A stretch of 64,000 bases of DNA from Arsenophonus sp052174115 (GTDB lineage Bacteria; Pseudomonadota; Gammaproteobacteria; Enterobacterales; Enterobacteriaceae). Of this stretch, positions 10,301 to 21,603 are shown in pieces. The notes beneath the pieces are model-generated. The model saw nothing but the letters and a program-made list of their open reading frames with translations, ran no database searches and had not been told where the DNA came from. The DNA lies in NCBI GenBank assembly GCA_052174115.1, contig JBQMRX010000001.1:1-64000 (forward strand). The letters are read 5' to 3'. Both the position numbers and the translations under genes were made by a program. Each line of letters starts with the position of its first letter. The stretch's first letter is position 1.

Positions 10301-10951
10301 ATGAATAAAAAAAAACAAATAACTATTTTAAATCGTTTATATGAGAAAAATATAATAACAAAAAAACTTATTTTCAATTCGTCTTTTGAATTACTTATTT
10401 TTGTATTACTTTCTGCGCAAGCTACTGATATTATCGTTAATGAAGCAACATCAAAACTTTATAAAATTGCTAATACGCCTAAAAAAATACTAGCACTTGG
10501 TATTGATGGAATAAAATATTACATAAAAAAAATTGGATTATCTAATATTAAAGCTAAAAATATTATTGAAACTTGTAAAATATTAATTAATAAATATAAT
10601 GGAGAGATACCTGAAAATCGCGAAGCATTAGAATCTTTACCTGGTGTTGGTCGTAAAACTGCAAATATAATATTAAATACCGTTTTTGGTTGGCCAACAA
10701 TTGCTGTTGATACTCATGTTTTTCGTGTTTGTAATCGTACAAATTTAGCATCAGGTAAGAATGTTATAAAAGTTGAAGAAAAATTACTTAAAATAATACC
10801 ATTTAAATTTAAATTTGATTGTCATCATTTATTGATATCACATGGACGTTATACGTGTATTGCAAGAAAACCACGATGTGAAAGTTGTATTATTGAAGAT
10901 TTATGTGAATTTAAAAATAAACAATACCAAAATTTAATAATTAATAAATAA
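10301..10951 (+). CDS. nth: Endonuclease III (DNA glycosylase/AP lyase)
   Basis: Base-excision repair enzyme that removes oxidised pyrimidines and nicks abasic sites. It has 216 residues (E. coli 211). The helix-hairpin-helix LPGVGRKTANIILN carries the catalytic Lys, AVDTHVFRV carries the catalytic Asp, and the C-terminal 4Fe-4S loop has the C-x6-C-x2-C-x5-C spacing in CIARKPRCESCIIEDLC. In E. coli nth ends the rsx operon; here the intervening rsxG and rsxE are lost, leaving nth about 780 bases from rsxD, so it probably has its own promoter. The ribosome site is weak. Confidence 0.95.
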   Translation: MNKKKQITILNRLYEKNIITKKLIFNSSFELLIFVLLSAQATDIIVNEATSKLYKIANTPKKILALGIDGIKYYIKKIGLSNIKAKNIIETCKILINKYNGEIPENREALESLPGVGRKTANIILNTVFGWPTIAVDTHVFRVCNRTNLASGKNVIKVEEKLLKIIPFKFKFDCHHLLISHGRYTCIARKPRCESCIIEDLCEFKNKQYQNLIINK

Positions 10952-11879
10952 CACTTTAATAGTAACTTTAAATATTTATTTATTAAAATTAAATATTATC
11001 ATATTAATTGATAATATAATTTAGTTTAAATTAAATTTAGTTAAGTTTTAATTAAATAATTAAAATAAAAATTTTTTATCATTAAAATAATTTGATTACT
11101 TAATATTTATGTACTTAAAATAACAATTATATATCTAAATATCTCGTAATAAAAGAATATATAAGTATTTATATATTTAATTTTTATTTATTTTTACATC
11201 ACAAATTATATAATTTTTTTTAATAATTACTAAATAATAATCACATATTATTTAGTAATAATAATAAATTTTCTAAAATAATTATTGGTCTTCTCTGTAA
11301 ATCTTCTGAATATTTACAGAGAATTTTATAAAATTTAATATTTTTAATTTATTTTAATTACAATCAATATTATAAATTAATAGAAATTAAAATCATATAT
11401 TCAATTATTATTAATAATATTAATAAAATATTTTAATTTTTAAGTAAATATTCAATATTATATTTAATGCTTTTATTAATTTTAAAATATATTTACATTT
11501 TATCGTAAATGATTTTTCTATTATTTTATTTAAAATTATAAAATACAATATGTTTAATAAATAAACATCATAATAATAATTAAGTTTATTTTTATAAATT
11601 TAATAATAGAATTAATATTTAACTTAAAAAATTTTAAATTAAAATTTATAATATTATTTAGATAATAAATAGAAAAATAAATTTTTTAACAAAAAATAAT
11701 AAAAATTATTAATTATTTAATTTATTTATAAAATTTATTATTTAGTAAAAATAAATTTATATTATATATTATTTAAAATTGTACAAAAATAATCTTTTAT
11801 TATATTATTTATGAGATAAATAATATTATTTTATTAAAAATTTTTATATGTTTATCATTGTAAATTAAGAGAGTATCAG
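10952..11879. other. AT-rich desert between nth and pyrF
   Basis: About 930 bases between the convergent genes nth (+) and pyrF (-). The only structured element I see is the 12-bp hairpin at 11291-11323. No gene fossil was readable. Confidence 0.65.
11291..11323 (+). terminator. Hairpin with T-rich tail downstream of nth
   Basis: A 12-bp perfect stem (TTCTCTGTAAAT and its complement) closes a nine-base loop and is followed on the plus strand by TTTTATAAAATTT. It has unusually many G and C for its surroundings. It lies 340 bases after nth, which is far for that gene; it may instead be the terminator of a vanished plus-strand gene. Confidence 0.5.
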
Positions 11880-12617
11880 TTATTTTATCCATCCAATTGA
11901 ATGATTAATTTTTGCCAAGCTTAATGCTGGATTTGAACTACATGTAATAGGTCGACCAATTATCATATAATCAATAGAAGAATTAATAGCTTGCTCTGGT
12001 GTCATAATTCTCGATTGATCATTTATTTTAGTATTATTAGGACGAATACCTGGTGTAATTGATAAAAAATCGTTACCACAAACTGATTTTATTGTTAATA
12101 CGTCATGCGCTGAACATACTACACCATCCAAATTACACTTCTTAGCTAATTTTGATAATTGTAAAACTTGATCAGAAATTTGCTTTTGAATTCCGATTTT
12201 ATTAAGATCAGATTGTTTCATACTAGTTAATACAGTAACAGCAATTAAAATAGGAGCATCTTTACCATATTCAATTAATGCTTCTTTAGCTGCAATCATC
12301 ATTTTAGCACCACCACTAGCATGTACATTAACCATCCAAACACCAATTTCTGCAGCAGCTCTAACAGCCTTCATAACAGTATTAGGAATATCATGAAATT
12401 TTAAATCTAAAAAAACTTGAAATCCTCGTTGATGTAAAGTTTGAATAAATTTAGGTCCATATAATGTAAACATCTGCATACCAACCTTCAACTGACAATC
12501 TTGATGGTTAATATTATCAATAAACGATAGTGTCTTAGTTAAATCATGATAATCCAAGGCAACAATAATTGGAGAAGTAGTAGTTATTGGAAATTTATTT
12601 TTTACAGACACTATCAT
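11880..12617 (-). CDS. pyrF: Orotidine 5'-phosphate decarboxylase
   Basis: Last step of de novo UMP synthesis, decarboxylating OMP. The 245 residues equal the E. coli length. The catalytic Lys-Asp network is visible in FLDLKFHDIPNTV, and the C-terminal phosphate-binding region in DYMIIGRPIT. It follows lapB on the same strand with 48 bases between, as in E. coli lapA-lapB-pyrF, so co-transcription is likely. The start ATG is preceded by AAAGG. Other pyr genes are not in the window except pyrG. Very secure. Confidence 0.97.
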   Translation of the reverse strand: MIVSVKNKFPITTTSPIIVALDYHDLTKTLSFIDNINHQDCQLKVGMQMFTLYGPKFIQTLHQRGFQVFLDLKFHDIPNTVMKAVRAAAEIGVWMVNVHASGGAKMMIAAKEALIEYGKDAPILIAVTVLTSMKQSDLNKIGIQKQISDQVLQLSKLAKKCNLDGVVCSAHDVLTIKSVCGNDFLSITPGIRPNNTKINDQSRIMTPEQAINSSIDYMIIGRPITCSSNPALSLAKINHSIGWIK

Positions 12618-12665
12618 CTTTAACCTTTTTTAAATTTAATTAATTTATATTAAATTATATCATTA

Positions 12666-13832
12666 CTAATCATCAAGACCTTTTATTGGTTTAATAGTAT
12701 CCCAAGAGCGACATGAAGGACAATACCAATATAAAGAATGAGTTCTAAAACCACACTTTCGGCAGCGATAATCAGGTTTAGATCGAATTTTTGCACCAAG
12801 TATATTACGTAATAATTCTAGACTCTCTTTTGCTTTACTTTCTTCTGTGTCTGCTAGATGATAATCGATAAGTTTATAAAATAAACGCATAGTTGGATGA
12901 CATTCTAACTGCTGTTTAATAAATATTTGAGCTTTTTCTGACCCCTTTCTTTTTTCAATTATTTCAGCTAAATATAATTGTGCAATTACTCCACAATTAC
13001 TAGTAACACATTGCTGAATATAAGCTTTCCATTCGTTCCATTTAGCTAAATGATGATAACTTTCATAAAGCATAGATAAAGAATCACTAACTAAATCTCG
13101 ATCTTGATCAAAAACTTTTTTAAGTACAGTAACTGCTTTTTCATATTTACCGCAAGTAATATGGATTCTCCCTTTCATAATAGAAACTCTTGCACAATTT
13201 TTATCTGAATTAGCAGCTTTATTTAATAATAAAAATGCACCTTTAAGATCATCACTACTAAGCTTTAATAACGCAAGTTCACAATAAAAATGCGCGATTT
13301 CTTTTTTTAATTCAGAGTTTCCCATTTTAACTAATTTTTTTGCAACATCTATTGCTTTATGCCAATCACTAGTTAATTGATAAATAGCAAGTAACGATTC
13401 TAATGCACTAAAACGAAAATCTTGTTTATCAAGAAGTTCTAAAAAAATATTTTTTGCGCGATCATAAACACCAGCTGCTAAATAATCTCGTCCTAGTTGT
13501 TGCTCGGCTAGTAATTTCTGCTCAAATGATAATGAGTTATTTTTAAATAAAGATTGATGAATACGAATAGCTCGTTCAATCTCACCTCTTGAACGAAAAA
13601 GATTAGCTAATGTTAAATGAGCTTCAAACGCTGAACTATCTTCTTTTAGCATATCTAAAAATAGATCAACTGCTTTATCTTGTTCATTAGATAGTAAAAA
13701 ATTTACACCAGCTACATATTCACGAGATAAAAGATTAATATCTTTTTGTTTATCTTGTTGATTACTTCTGCATCCCATATACCAACCATAGGCAGCAGCA
13801 ATAGGTAGTAGCAGAAACAAAAGCTCTAACAT
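12666..13832 (-). CDS. lapB: LPS assembly protein LapB (YciM)
   Basis: Inner-membrane TPR protein that, in E. coli, works with FtsH to control LpxC turnover and so lipopolysaccharide synthesis. It has 388 residues (E. coli 389): an N-terminal membrane anchor (about 1-18), a long row of TPR helices, and a C-terminal rubredoxin-like zinc/iron knuckle with two C-x2-C pairs, CRKCGFRTHS and YCPSC. AAAGG precedes the ATG. Its normal partner lapA directly upstream is a fossil here. Retention suggests the cell still makes some form of LPS, which is an inference. Confidence 0.96.
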   Translation of the reverse strand: MLELLFLLLPIAAAYGWYMGCRSNQQDKQKDINLLSREYVAGVNFLLSNEQDKAVDLFLDMLKEDSSAFEAHLTLANLFRSRGEIERAIRIHQSLFKNNSLSFEQKLLAEQQLGRDYLAAGVYDRAKNIFLELLDKQDFRFSALESLLAIYQLTSDWHKAIDVAKKLVKMGNSELKKEIAHFYCELALLKLSSDDLKGAFLLLNKAANSDKNCARVSIMKGRIHITCGKYEKAVTVLKKVFDQDRDLVSDSLSMLYESYHHLAKWNEWKAYIQQCVTSNCGVIAQLYLAEIIEKRKGSEKAQIFIKQQLECHPTMRLFYKLIDYHLADTEESKAKESLELLRNILGAKIRSKPDYRCRKCGFRTHSLYWYCPSCRSWDTIKPIKGLDD

Positions 13833-13891
13833 AAAATTACCTTTTTATTTGCAATAAAGGCTACTTTGGTGTTATATTTGCATTTAATTGA

Positions 13892-13968
13892 TCAAGTTAA
13901 TTGATTTTCTAATTCTTAATTTTATATTTTTGATTTTATAATAAAATTATCTCTTTAGGATAGAATAC
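13892..13968 (-). pseudogene. lapA: C-terminal fossil of lapA (yciS)
   Basis: Directly upstream of lapB, on the same strand, codons read V-F-Y-P-K-E-I-I-L-L-stop-N-Q-K-Y-K-I-K, then a one-base deletion, then L-E-N-Q-L-T-stop. E. coli LapA has LFWLRVRVSLARAERKIK followed by RLENQL. The alignment needs no gap except the single-base loss, and KIK and LENQL are identical. Position is exactly that of lapA. The start and transmembrane part are too decayed to read. The remnant has at least one stop and one frameshift, so it cannot encode LapA. Confidence 0.75.
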
Positions 13969-14068
13969 AAATAAAATAAACAAATTCTATAAGAATCCAA
14001 TTTATAAAAAGGATTGAAAACGATATTAGATAGTTACTTTTTTTTAATCAAATAATTAAATGTTAATA

Positions 14069-14099
14069 TTTCATGATACTTGATTCAAGTATCATGAAA
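14069..14099. repeat. 14-bp perfect hairpin between lapB and ribA
   Basis: Arms TTTCATGATACTTG (14069-14082) and its complement (14086-14099) flank a three-base ATT loop. No T-run follows on either strand, so a standard intrinsic terminator is not supported; it might be an operator or a relic. Confidence 0.6.
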
Positions 14100-14651
14100 A
14101 TAATAAAATTCCTATAGTAAATAATGTTATTAAAAATATTTTAATTTTTTTCTATTATTGTTTTACTCTTAATAAAAAAAATTTATTGAATCATTTTTAT
14201 CAACTTAACATCTGATAACACAATAAAGAAAGTGAATTATATCAACACTTACATTTTTATTTAAAATATTTAAATAGTAGATAATAAAATAAATTATCAA
14301 AATTTTTTATGTTAATTATATTAAATATCTATAAAAGTTTTTATTTATTTATTTTTAATAAAATACTAATGTTGCTTACAACTTTTAATAAATAATTAAA
14401 AGTTATCTTATTTATTTATATTATGTAGTAATTTTAATCACTAAACATTAATTTAAATTAATAGTTAAATGCCTTTATAATTAAAATAGTTAATTTAAAC
14501 TTAATATATTATAGTATTATGAATATAATCTTATCCTTTAATAAGGATCTATTTTTCTAGTAAATAGATAGGTATATAACAATTTAATAATTATATTTAA
14601 TTGTTTTTTAATGTATTTTAACTTAATTTTAAATATAGAGTTTTATTAATT

Positions 14652-15266
14652 ATGTATAATACTATGCAACTAAAACGTATAGCTGAAACAAAGTTACCAA
14701 CTTCTTTTGGTGAGTTTCTACTTGTTGGTTTTGAAGAAGTTGTTAATGGTAATAATCATATAGCACTTATTTATGGTGATATTACTGATGGAAAGCCAGT
14801 TCTTTCTCGTATCCATTCAGAATGTTTAACTGGTGATGCTTTATTTAGTTTACGATGTGATTGTGGTTTTCAATTAGAAGCAGCACTCAAACAAATTACT
14901 CACGAAGATCGCGGAGTTCTTCTTTATCATCGCCAAGAAGGACGTAATATCGGATTATTAAATAAAATTCGTGCTTATTCTCTTCAAGATCAAGGTTTAG
15001 ATACTGTTGAGGCTAATTTAAAACTTGGTTTTAAACCTGATGAGCGTGACTTTACTATCTGTGCTGAAATGTATAAATTGTTAGCTATAAATAAAGTAAG
15101 ATTATTAACTAATAATCCTAAAAAATTAGAGATAATGAGAGAAGCTAAAATCAATGTAGTAGAGCGAGTCCCACTTATTGTTGGCCGTAATCCAAAAAAT
15201 ACTAATTATTTAAATGTAAAAGAGAAAAAATTAGGTCATATATTTTATAGTGATATAAAAAAATAA
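14652..15266 (+). CDS. ribA: GTP cyclohydrolase II
   Basis: First step of riboflavin synthesis, opening GTP to a diaminopyrimidine. It has 204 residues (E. coli 196). The zinc-binding motif is intact in ECLTGDALFSLRCDCG, and the GTP-binding and catalytic stretch RQEGRNIGLLNKIRAYSLQD is present. It converges on acnA with 56 bases between them, as in E. coli. The upstream region is a fossil bed; no FMN riboswitch is visible, as expected for ribA. Retention could mean riboflavin is made for the cell or its host, which this window cannot decide. Confidence 0.96.
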   Translation: MYNTMQLKRIAETKLPTSFGEFLLVGFEEVVNGNNHIALIYGDITDGKPVLSRIHSECLTGDALFSLRCDCGFQLEAALKQITHEDRGVLLYHRQEGRNIGLLNKIRAYSLQDQGLDTVEANLKLGFKPDERDFTICAEMYKLLAINKVRLLTNNPKKLEIMREAKINVVERVPLIVGRNPKNTNYLNVKEKKLGHIFYSDIKK

Positions 15267-15322
15267 TTAATTAATCAGTTAAATATTATAAAAAATATAT
15301 CTTTAATCTACTTTTTGATGAA

Positions 15323-18004
15323 TTAAATCTGTTTATCTAGCATTTTACGAATAACATAATGAAGAATACCACCATGACGAAAGTATTTTAATTCAGTCAT
15401 TGTATCAATTCTGCAACGCATAGCTATTTTTATTAGTTGCCCATTTTTATTGGTAATATTTACAGTAATCATCCCTTTAGGGATTATCGATTTTAAATCT
15501 ATAATATCAATTATCTCATCACCGATTAGTTTTAATGTTTTACGATTTATATTAGTTGGAAATTCTAATGGTAAAACTCCCATACATATTAAATTTGTCC
15601 GATGAATTCGCTCATAAGATTCAGCAATAACTACTTTTACTCCTAGTAATGTTGTTCCTTTAGCTGCCCAATCACGGCTCGATCCTGAGCCATATTCCTT
15701 ACCAGCAATAATAACTAACGGTATTTTATTTTTTTGATACTGTATAGCGGCATCATAAATAGTTAATTGAGTCTGTGTTGGAATATAACGAGTAAATCCA
15801 CCTTTAATATCAGGTAACATTTCATTACGAATATGGATATTAGAAAATGCACCTCTTATCATAACTTCATGATTACCACGTCTTGAACCATACGAATTAA
15901 AATCTTTTTCTTGTACGCCTTTTGATCGTAAATAATGGCCAGCAGGACTATCTATTTTAATATTACCAGCCGGTGAAATATGATCAGTAGTAATATAATC
16001 ACCTAAAATAATAAGAATATTGGCACTATAAATATCAGTAATTAACACAGGTATTGTTTGCATATCATTAAAAAATGGAGGCTTATTAATATAAGTTGAT
16101 TTTTGTTGCCATGAATAAGTAGCTGAATTTTTTACATTAAGTGCTCGCCATATTTCATTGCCATCAAAAATAGTTTCATACTCTTTATGAAACATATCAG
16201 ATTTTACTAATTGTACCGCATTTGCAATTTCTTGATTAGTTGGCCAAATATCTTTTAGTAATATATTTTTGCCATTTTTATCTTGTCCTAATGGATCATT
16301 ATTAAAATTTATTTCTATGTTACCCACCAAAGCATAAGCAATTACTAAAGGTGGTGATGCTAACCAGTTACTTTTTATTAATGGATGAATTCTTCCTTCA
16401 AAATTTCGATTACCTGATAGCACTGCACTAACAGTAAGATCATATTTTTTAATTGCTTCTTCTATTGGTATTGGTAATGGTCCTGAATTACCAATACAAC
16501 TAGTACACCCATATCCAACTAGATTAAAACCTAATTTATTTAAATAATCGATCAATCCAGCTTTAGTTAAATAAGTAGTAACAACTTTTGAACCTGGTGC
16601 TAAAGATGATTTAACCCAAGGTTTACGCTCTAAACCTTTTTCTACTGCTTTTTTGGCTAATAATCCTGCTGCCATTAAAACGCTTGGATTTGAAGTATTT
16701 GTACAAGAACTTATTGCCGCAATAACAATAGCTCCATTTTTTAATTGAAAAATTTTATTATCATAACTTACTAATGGCGCAAATTCTTTTGTTAATTTAT
16801 TTGAATTAACATTAATTGAACTTTTAAATACATATGGAACCTGACTTAATTTAATTCGATCTTGTGGATATTTAGGTCCAGCTAAACTTACTTCAACTGA
16901 TGATAAATCTAATGTTAATTTATTTGTAAAAATAGGTTCTTCATCTTGATATCGCCATAATCCTTGTATTTTAGTATAATTTTCAACTAAAGTAATTTGA
17001 TCTTTTGAATGTCCTATTAATCTCATATAACTTAATGTAACTTCATCAACTGAAAAAAAACTACATGTAGCACCATATTCAGGCGCCATATTAGCAATAG
17101 TAGCTCGATCCACAAGAGTTAGATCTGATAAACCATCACCATAAAATTCAACAAATTTACCAACTACTCCATATTTGCGTAATATTTCAGTTATAGTTAA
17201 AACTAAATCTGTAGCAGTAATCCCTTCTTTTAGTTTTCCAATTAATTTAAAACCAATAACATCAGGAATAAGTATAGAAATTGGTTGACCTAACATTGCA
17301 GCTTCAGCTTCAATTCCGCCTACTCCCCAACCAAGAACTCCAAAACCATTGATCATCGTCGTATGAGAATCAGTACCAACCAATGTATCTGGATATACAA
17401 ATAATTTTTTCTCTCTTTCTTCACACCATACTACCTTAGCTAAATACTCTAAATTTATTTGATGACAAATACCTGTTCCTGGTGGAACGACTCTAAAATG
17501 ATTAAACGTTTTTTGACCCCAGCGTAAAAATAAATAACGCTCATGATTTCGTAGCATTTCAAATTTCACATTATAATCAAAAGCTTCAGAGGTAGCAAAT
17601 TTATCAACTATAATTGAATGATCAATAATTAAATCAACTGGTAAAAGTGGATTTACCTTATTAACATCACCACCTAAGCGTTGTACGGTTTCACGCATTG
17701 CAGCAAGATCAACAACTGCTGGTACGCCAGTAAAATCTTGCATTAAAATTCGAGTAGGTTGATATGTAATTTCACTATCACTATGTCCAGTATGTTGCCA
17801 ATTAACTATAGCTTGTAAATCTTTTAATACAACATATTTTCCATCAAGATGACGAAGTAAATTTTCAAGTAATATCTTTAGTGATTTTGGTAGATTTGAA
17901 ATATTACCTAATTGTTTTTCAGCTATAGGCAAACTAAAATATTCATAGTATTTATTTCCAACAGATAGTTTAGAAATACAATCCATCTTTAATTTTAACG
18001 ACAT
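15323..18004 (-). CDS. acnA: Aconitate hydratase A
   Basis: Interconverts citrate and isocitrate through a 4Fe-4S cluster. It has 893 residues (E. coli AcnA 891). The cluster cysteines are intact: the first in AISSCTNTSNPSV and the pair in YGCTSCIGNSGPLPIP. The C-terminal swivel domain carries KEYGSGSSRDWAAKG. AAGGA lies just before the ATG. In E. coli, sohB, topA and cysB precede acnA on the same strand; here sohB survives 4.1 kb upstream and topA is a fossil between. The reading frame is complete with no sign of decay. Confidence 0.97.
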   Translation of the reverse strand: MSLKLKMDCISKLSVGNKYYEYFSLPIAEKQLGNISNLPKSLKILLENLLRHLDGKYVVLKDLQAIVNWQHTGHSDSEITYQPTRILMQDFTGVPAVVDLAAMRETVQRLGGDVNKVNPLLPVDLIIDHSIIVDKFATSEAFDYNVKFEMLRNHERYLFLRWGQKTFNHFRVVPPGTGICHQINLEYLAKVVWCEEREKKLFVYPDTLVGTDSHTTMINGFGVLGWGVGGIEAEAAMLGQPISILIPDVIGFKLIGKLKEGITATDLVLTITEILRKYGVVGKFVEFYGDGLSDLTLVDRATIANMAPEYGATCSFFSVDEVTLSYMRLIGHSKDQITLVENYTKIQGLWRYQDEEPIFTNKLTLDLSSVEVSLAGPKYPQDRIKLSQVPYVFKSSINVNSNKLTKEFAPLVSYDNKIFQLKNGAIVIAAISSCTNTSNPSVLMAAGLLAKKAVEKGLERKPWVKSSLAPGSKVVTTYLTKAGLIDYLNKLGFNLVGYGCTSCIGNSGPLPIPIEEAIKKYDLTVSAVLSGNRNFEGRIHPLIKSNWLASPPLVIAYALVGNIEINFNNDPLGQDKNGKNILLKDIWPTNQEIANAVQLVKSDMFHKEYETIFDGNEIWRALNVKNSATYSWQQKSTYINKPPFFNDMQTIPVLITDIYSANILIILGDYITTDHISPAGNIKIDSPAGHYLRSKGVQEKDFNSYGSRRGNHEVMIRGAFSNIHIRNEMLPDIKGGFTRYIPTQTQLTIYDAAIQYQKNKIPLVIIAGKEYGSGSSRDWAAKGTTLLGVKVVIAESYERIHRTNLICMGVLPLEFPTNINRKTLKLIGDEIIDIIDLKSIIPKGMITVNITNKNGQLIKIAMRCRIDTMTELKYFRHGGILHYVIRKMLDKQI

Positions 18005-18957
18005 AATTTTCCTTTTTATTTTATATAAATAATTAAAGATAATGTAACTTATAATGCTAAGTTATAAAATATTTTTATTAAGAAATAATATTATAATAGT
18101 CTCAAAAAATATTTTTCTAAAAGAATTAAATATTAAAAATAAATAACTTTATTAACTTAATATAAAATTAAAATATAAGAAAAAATAGAAAATAAAAAAT
18201 TATAGAAAATAAATTACATTTTAATATAATTATATTAAAATAAATATATTTATCTAAAAATTATTTTAGTAAAAGTTTATTTAATAATAAAATAATTAGA
18301 TTTATCTAGTGCATCAATAATAATTAAGTTTTTATTCTATTTAAAATAAATTATCACATTAACAATAATTATTATGTTTAATAAAAATTAACATAATTAT
18401 TAATAATATTGCTATCTATACAACAATAAAATTGTTTTAGTATTTAAAGTAATTTTATAAAAGTATTATTTTATATAAAATATTTTACAAATAATTTTAA
18501 TATAAGTTTTAACTTAATATTTATTAATTTACTATAATGAATGATTATTTTATTATCCTTATTAAATAATTTTAATAATTTTTTATAATTTTATTGTTAA
18601 TTAATTATTTAAAATTATAATAAAATTTATGTTTTAAATTATTTTTAAATATATAAATTAAATTAATTTAATATCTTATTTTATATAAATTTATACATAT
18701 TAATAAAGTATTTAATTTATTATTTTAATATAAAATATAATTTAATTTTACTTGATTTTCTTATAAAAAGAAATAATTGATAAACTATTATATAATTCGA
18801 TTTTACTAAAAAATAACTTTTTATTTTTTTAAATTATTATAAGTATTATACATATTGATAAATTTATTAATCAATTAAGTTTTAAAATAAAAATTAAAAA
18901 TATCATTTTTTCTAATATATATTAAATGTTTATATTAATAATAATAACTTAAAAATT

Positions 18958-18982
18958 GTTTATTTATTTATTTATTTATTTG
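18958..18982. repeat. TTTA tetranucleotide repeat
   Basis: Six consecutive TTTA-type units. A short simple repeat, probably replication slippage in non-coding DNA. Confidence 0.7.
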
Positions 18983-20714
18983 TAAACTATTATTAAAATA
19001 GATTATAACTTAAATATTTTTAAGTAATCTTAATAATTATTTTTATTTTAATAGATTATTAATTTATTTTTTTAATTTTATTAAAGATTTTTAATATAGA
19101 AAAATTAAAATATTATAATTATCATTATAATTATTTAATTTTTTATATCAAAATATTTATGATTTAAATAATAATTAAATTTTTTATTACTATTAATGTT
19201 TTTATAAAAATATTAATTAAAATATTTTAAAATATAAAAATATTTATTTTGTGATTAATTATTTTGTTTATGAAAAAATAACAAATAAATTAAAAATAAA
19301 TATTAATTTTAATAGTTTTATTTAATAATAATAAAATAATAAATTTTATTTATTTTCTATTTATTTATCACTTATATAAAAATATAATTCAATTAATAAT
19401 TTTATTTTCTTTTATGAAAAAATATATTATTATTTGATTTTATGATTAAATTTAATAATAATTTTATTGTATTTTATGTCTACTAAAAATACTATGATTA
19501 AAATAGTTAAATTTAATTAATAGATAATTTTTAAAATGTATTGATTCTTTAATTAATAATTTATTAATTTTCTTAATTTTTTTAAAATGTTAATAATATA
19601 AAAATGTTTATAATAAATAATCCATTAAAACAAAATAAAAATTATATTTTTTAAGTGATAAAAGTTCACTATCCTTTAAAAATTACAAGTATTTTTATAA
19701 AATTTATTTTAATATTTTATATTTTTTAAATTATTTAATTTTAAAATATATTACTAAATTATATTTATTACATTTAATAAATAATCCATCATAATTTTTA
19801 ATTATTAGATTTATCTTTCTTAATCTCACAACTATTACATTTATAATTATTATTCTATACATATAATTTCTGTTTATATTAATAATATAATTATATTTAT
19901 TTCAATATTATATATGAAGTATTAATAATATATTCTTAAAGTATATATTTAATATCTTTATCTTCTTTTTATATAAACATTAAATAATTTATTTTTAAGA
20001 ATTAAATTAATTATTTTTACAACACTTTTTATTAGTAAATTATGACTAAAATATATTAAAAAACTCAATTAGAACTAATTTTATTCTTATTTATCGATAA
20101 TAATCATGGCATTTAATTAACATAATATTATTTAATTTTTCTGGATATCATCTTTCTTAGACTATTTATTTAAATTTTTAAGTTAACTAATAAAAGTAGT
20201 AAAAATTTATTTAATGTATTTTAACTCAATATGATCTAATTAATGTTATTAAGTTAAATTAATTTTCTATTTTAATCATAAAATCATAAATTATTAATTT
20301 ATTAAAATATTGATTCAACAGATTAGTAACTATTTCATTTATTTTAGTATAAATTATAATTTTTAATTTTTATATAATCTTATATTCTTTAATAATTAAA
20401 AAATATTAAGATAAGTCAATAGTTATCTAATTTTAAGTTTTTTAGTTCTTTAATTAGAAGAACTTCATTGAAATATATAAATAGGTTTAATGAACTATTA
20501 GATATATAATAAATTATCTAATTTATATTAATTATTATTTTTTATTTGAAGTTTTATTTTAATATTTTTTAATTAATCTTAATATAATTTTTATCTAACA
20601 ATCAAAATATAAAATACACTATTTAATTTTTAACTAAAAATCTTTAATTTTAATGATTAATATTATTAAATAAAATTCTATTAGTGTCATTTTAAAATTA
20701 ATAAATTAACTCTA

Positions 20715-21603
20715 AATTAACTGATATATTTTTTAGCATCAATTTTTATTTCTTTTAAATTGTCAATACTGTCAATAAAATTAATATAAATATTAAAAAT
20801 AAATAATTTCATTCATTTTTTTAAAATTTTTATTTAGATAAATATTTTGCTAAATTTATTATTAATGTAATAACTTATTAAACTAAAATATCATAACTTA
20901 AATTAATTAAATCAATATATATGTATTTAATATATCCTAATTCATAAAAGCATTATGCTATTATTATAATTTTTAATGCTAAAGTTAAAATATTTTCTTA
21001 CTTCTTATTACAAAATTAATATAATAAATAGATAGTAATTTTACTGATTAAAAAAAAATAATATTCGTGATCTTAAAATATAATAGTTTAGATTTTTTAA
21101 TAATATAATAGAAGTATTAATTTATATTTTAGAAATAAGTTTAAGTGGATTACTAATTTTTTATTAAAAAAATACTTTTATTTTACATTTTTTATTTAAA
21201 AATATATAGCTATTGATTAAATAGAACTTACAAAAAATATACTGTTGATTTTTAATAATAGTAGTGAAATTATATTATTAATTATATGATCTAAAAATAT
21301 TTAATTTATTGAATATTAATATAATTAATATTCAATTTTATAAGATTTTAAAAATATTTTTAATAAAATTTTTTAGTAATTTCATTAAAAATTACTATAC
21401 TAAAGCGCTGATTATTACTGTTAATAAATTCTAATATATATATAACGATTAGTTCTTCTTCATATTTAAGATTAAATACTAACTGAGTATATATTTTTAG
21501 TATTAGAGGTTAATGATTTTAATTTAGTAGCAACTTTTTCTTTATATGATAAAATTTGATAATTAATTTTCTATCTATGATATGAATCCAACTCTTATTC
21601 AAT
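20715..21603 (-). pseudogene. topA: Fossil of topA (DNA topoisomerase I)
   Basis: On the minus strand from 21540 the codons read EKVATKLKSLTSNTKNIY (E. coli EKVVSELKQLAEKADHIY). After a frameshift they read NLKYEEE, then QRFS, then VIFNEITKK (E. coli DLDREGE, ARYS, VVFNEITKN). These are followed without gaps by positions matching ELNIDRVNAQQ (here KLNINYINIQ-stop), then after a one-base loss LDHIINNIISLLLLK (E. coli MDRVVGYMVSPLLWK), then S-I-A-I after a CAA-to-TAA stop (QSVAV). Near 20785-20715, Y-I-N-F and KEIKIDAKKYIS fit the region around the active-site Tyr. Many stops and frameshifts; plainly dead. It lies between sohB and acnA as in E. coli. No topA copy is seen in the window. Confidence 0.85.
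21308..21336. repeat. 13-bp hairpin inside the topA fossil
   Basis: Arms 21308-21320 and 21324-21336 (ATTGAATATTAAT and its complement) with an ATA loop. It falls within the part that reads as LNI-DRVN-AQQ of TopA, so it arose by mutation or chance and not as a regulatory element. Confidence 0.55.

Larger units (their letters stand above)
13833..14651. other. Decayed lapA-pgpB interval between lapB and ribA
   Basis: About 820 bases. E. coli has lapA and pgpB here. A lapA fossil is readable at 13892-13968 and a 14-bp hairpin lies at 14069-14099. I found no readable pgpB fossil. Confidence 0.65.
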
